In this document: positions 62,609-64,000 of the stretch, piece by piece
Numbering within the stretch: position 1 is the stretch's first letter
Layout: the number at the start of each line of letters is the position of its first letter
Origin: Azospirillum brasilense
Lineage (GTDB): Bacteria; Pseudomonadota; Alphaproteobacteria; Azospirillales; Azospirillaceae
Assembly: GCF_007827815.1 (NCBI RefSeq)
Contig: NZ_VITH01000014.1
Coordinates: 106,622-170,621 of the forward strand
Direction of reading: 5' to 3'
Length of the DNA: 64,000 nt
Translations under genes and position numbers: made by a program
The notes under the pieces: model-generated
The model's database searches: none
The model's input: the letters and a program-made list of their open reading frames with translations, nothing else
Told to the model about the DNA's origin: nothing

Positions 62609-62637
62609 TTGAAAACGATTACATCAGCCCGTGTCAA
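62609..62637 (-). promoter_or_regulatory. fruBKA promoter with overlapping FruR-like operator
   Basis: On the minus strand a perfect -35 TTGACA (62637-62632) is followed at 18 bases by TTCAAT as -10 (62613-62608). The operator TGAAAACGATTACA (62610-62623) covers the spacer and -10, so bound FruR would block RNA polymerase. Confidence 0.75.
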
Positions 62638-62711
62638 CGGAGTTTGCATTGAATCAGCCTACTCCTTCGGGCAGACTGTGCCGTGTAGGACGGGCCTATG
62701 GCCCTAAAGAA

Positions 62712-62725
62712 TGGAAACGATTTCA
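62712..62725. promoter_or_regulatory. FruR-like operator before fruR
   Basis: TGGAAACGATTTCA at 62712-62725 matches the LacI-type core found before fruB, and a second degenerate half follows in CAAAAACAGTTTCA (62724-62737). It lies 37 bases before the chosen fruR start and would serve autoregulation. Confidence 0.6.
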
Positions 62726-62761
62726 AAAACAGTTTCACGACGGATCGGTGACCGCATCATC

Positions 62762-63790
62762 ATGAGCGACAGCGTCAAAGCCACCAGCATCAAGGCCGTC
62801 GGTATCAAGGATGTCGCCCGCGAGGCCGGGGTCTCGGTCGCCACGGTGTCGCGGGTGCTGAGCAACGGCCCGGTCAGCGACGCGCTGCGCGCGCGGGTGG
62901 AGGACGCGGTGCGGGCCACCGGCTACCGCCCGAACCTGTCGGCGCGGCGGCTGCGCTCGCAGCATTCCCAGACCGTTGGGCTGATCGTCTCGGACATCCG
63001 AAACCCCTTCTTCACCGCGGTCAGCCGCGCGGTGGAGGACGCCGCCTTCCAGGCCGGCATGCGGGTGATCCTGTGCAACACCGACGAGAACCCGGAGCGG
63101 GAGGCCATGTACCTGCGGCTGATGCAGGAGGAGCGGGTGACCGGCCTGATCTTCGCGCCGACCCGCGCGACTCTTGCCCAGCTCGACCGGGCCGACCTCG
63201 ATTTTCCGGTGGTGCTGATCGACCGCAGCGCGCCGGCCGGGCGGTTCGATTCGGTGGTGCTGGACAACCCGCAGGCCGCCGCCCTGCTGGTCGACCACCT
63301 GCACGGTCAGGGCTACCGCCGCATCGCCGGCCTGTTCGGCAACACCAGCACCACGGCGGTGGAGCGCCACGCCGGCTATCAGGCGGCGCTGGCCGCCCAC
63401 GGGCTGCACGCGGAGGCGCGCTTCGTCCCGCCGACCGCCGAGGCGGCGGAGGCGGAGATCGCCCGCTGGCTGGCGGAGGCGCGGCGCTCCGGCGCCATGC
63501 CGGACGCGGTGATGGTCAGCAACAGCCTGCTGCTGATGGGGGTGGTGAAGGCGACGCGGACGCTGGGGCTGACGATTCCCGGCGATCTGGCGGTGGCCGG
63601 CTTCGACAACGAGCCCTGGACGGAGCTGGTCGGCCCCGGCCTGACGGTGATCGAACAGCCGGTCCACGAGATCGGGCGGGCGGCGATGACTCTGCTGTTC
63701 GAGCGGCTCGACGACCCGGAGCGGGCGACGCGCAAGGTGGTGCTGTCGGGGACCTGCGTGGCGCGGGGATCGACGGGTGGGGTGGGGTGA
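62762..63790 (+). CDS. fruR: LacI-family regulator FruR/Cra-like
   Basis: A 342-residue LacI-family repressor. The HTH and hinge are GIKDVAREAGVSVATVSRVL and RPNLSARRLRSQHSQTVGLI, and the periplasmic-binding-like effector domain has IVSDIRNPFFTAVSRAVEDA and AVAGFDNEPWTELV. The ATG at 62762 gives a normal N-terminus; an upstream in-frame ATG at 62711 would lie inside an operator. It is divergent from fruB with operators on both sides. It probably senses fructose-1-phosphate or a related sugar phosphate. Confidence 0.88.
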   Translation: MSDSVKATSIKAVGIKDVAREAGVSVATVSRVLSNGPVSDALRARVEDAVRATGYRPNLSARRLRSQHSQTVGLIVSDIRNPFFTAVSRAVEDAAFQAGMRVILCNTDENPEREAMYLRLMQEERVTGLIFAPTRATLAQLDRADLDFPVVLIDRSAPAGRFDSVVLDNPQAAALLVDHLHGQGYRRIAGLFGNTSTTAVERHAGYQAALAAHGLHAEARFVPPTAEAAEAEIARWLAEARRSGAMPDAVMVSNSLLLMGVVKATRTLGLTIPGDLAVAGFDNEPWTELVGPGLTVIEQPVHEIGRAAMTLLFERLDDPERATRKVVLSGTCVARGSTGGVG

Positions 63791-63817
63791 GTGGTTGCGG
63801 CGGAGCCCCCACCCAAA

Positions 63818-63842
63818 CCCTCCCCCGCTGCGCAGGGGAGGG
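63818..63842. terminator. Hairpin after fruR
   Basis: CCCTCCCC (63818-63825) pairs perfectly with GGGGAGGG (63835-63842), 28 bases after the fruR stop. It belongs to the C-run/G-run repeat class and may end fruR transcription. Beyond it, to the window edge, another 7-bp hairpin (63935-63954) is seen but no gene. Confidence 0.5.
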
Positions 63843-64000
63843 CTTAACAGGACGCGGAAAAACGAACATATTCCGGCTTTTTGCCTCCGCTGAGGCTTGG
63901 AAATGGCGTTTCCGACGCCCGTTTTTGCCAGAATGGAGCGCCTTTTCGCGCTCCGAGATGCCCAGAGCCGCCGTTGAGGCGGATTTCGGGCGTGATTATG

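Overview
The window is very GC-rich alphaproteobacterial DNA. Base composition, Azospirillum-like gene content and the replication genes point to a large secondary replicon (chromid or megaplasmid) of an Azospirillum-type rhizosphere bacterium. This assignment is by recognition only, with no database search. The ParAB system, the iteron origin and the RPA-type initiator show that this is the replication and maintenance region of its own replicon. No rRNA, tRNA, CRISPR array or insertion sequence was seen.

Layout. 1-5.7 kb: a truncated receiver/kinase gene, a KaiC-like double ATPase, a small membrane protein and a hybrid sensor kinase. 5.8-17.6 kb: the replicon core. It holds two overlapping ORFs, an origin of about 1 kb (13-mer tandem repeats, four direct iterons, two inverted iterons), the RPA-type initiator, and parA-parB followed by a pair of parS-like palindromes. 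Set between these are a LysR/YeiH pair, an isolated Ada zinc domain, a secreted repeat protein, a HAD phosphatase and a FemAB-like acyltransferase. 17.8-34.6 kb: one long minus-strand sulfonate operon with two IclR regulators, phosphotransacetylase, a TctABC transporter, an acyl-CoA-reducing aldehyde dehydrogenase, a SucCD-type CoA ligase, a SoeABC-type sulfite dehydrogenase, a small unknown protein and sulfoacetaldehyde acetyltransferase.

35.0-45.7 kb: an AsnC/Lrp regulator divergent from a plus-strand operon. The operon encodes RidA, a Cds1-like cysteine desulfhydrase, two aminothiazoline-carboxylate hydrolase family proteins around a Liv-type ABC transporter, an M20 amidohydrolase and an FAD oxidase. 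45.7-57 kb: an MFS/serine-hydrolase/LysR group, a TPR-GT11 glycosyltransferase facing an FkbM methyltransferase, small unknown proteins, a VanZ-like protein, a LuxR-type response regulator facing an HWE-type kinase, and a lipoprotein. 57-63.8 kb: the fructose phosphotransferase operon fruB-fruK-fruA with divergent fruR and three FruR-like operators.

How the genes fit together. The sulfonate operon reads as a complete route: import sulfoacetate, activate it to sulfoacetyl-CoA, reduce it to sulfoacetaldehyde, cleave that to acetyl phosphate plus sulfite, convert acetyl phosphate to acetyl-CoA, and oxidise sulfite to sulfate. The next operon reads as import of an aminothiazoline carboxylate or related cysteine precursor, hydrolysis via N-carbamoylcysteine to cysteine, and breakdown to pyruvate, ammonia and sulfide. 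The two operons make this part of the replicon an organosulfur catabolic island. The YeiH transporter with its YeiE-like LysR regulator may add sulfite/sulfur stress control. Substrates are inferred from gene content.
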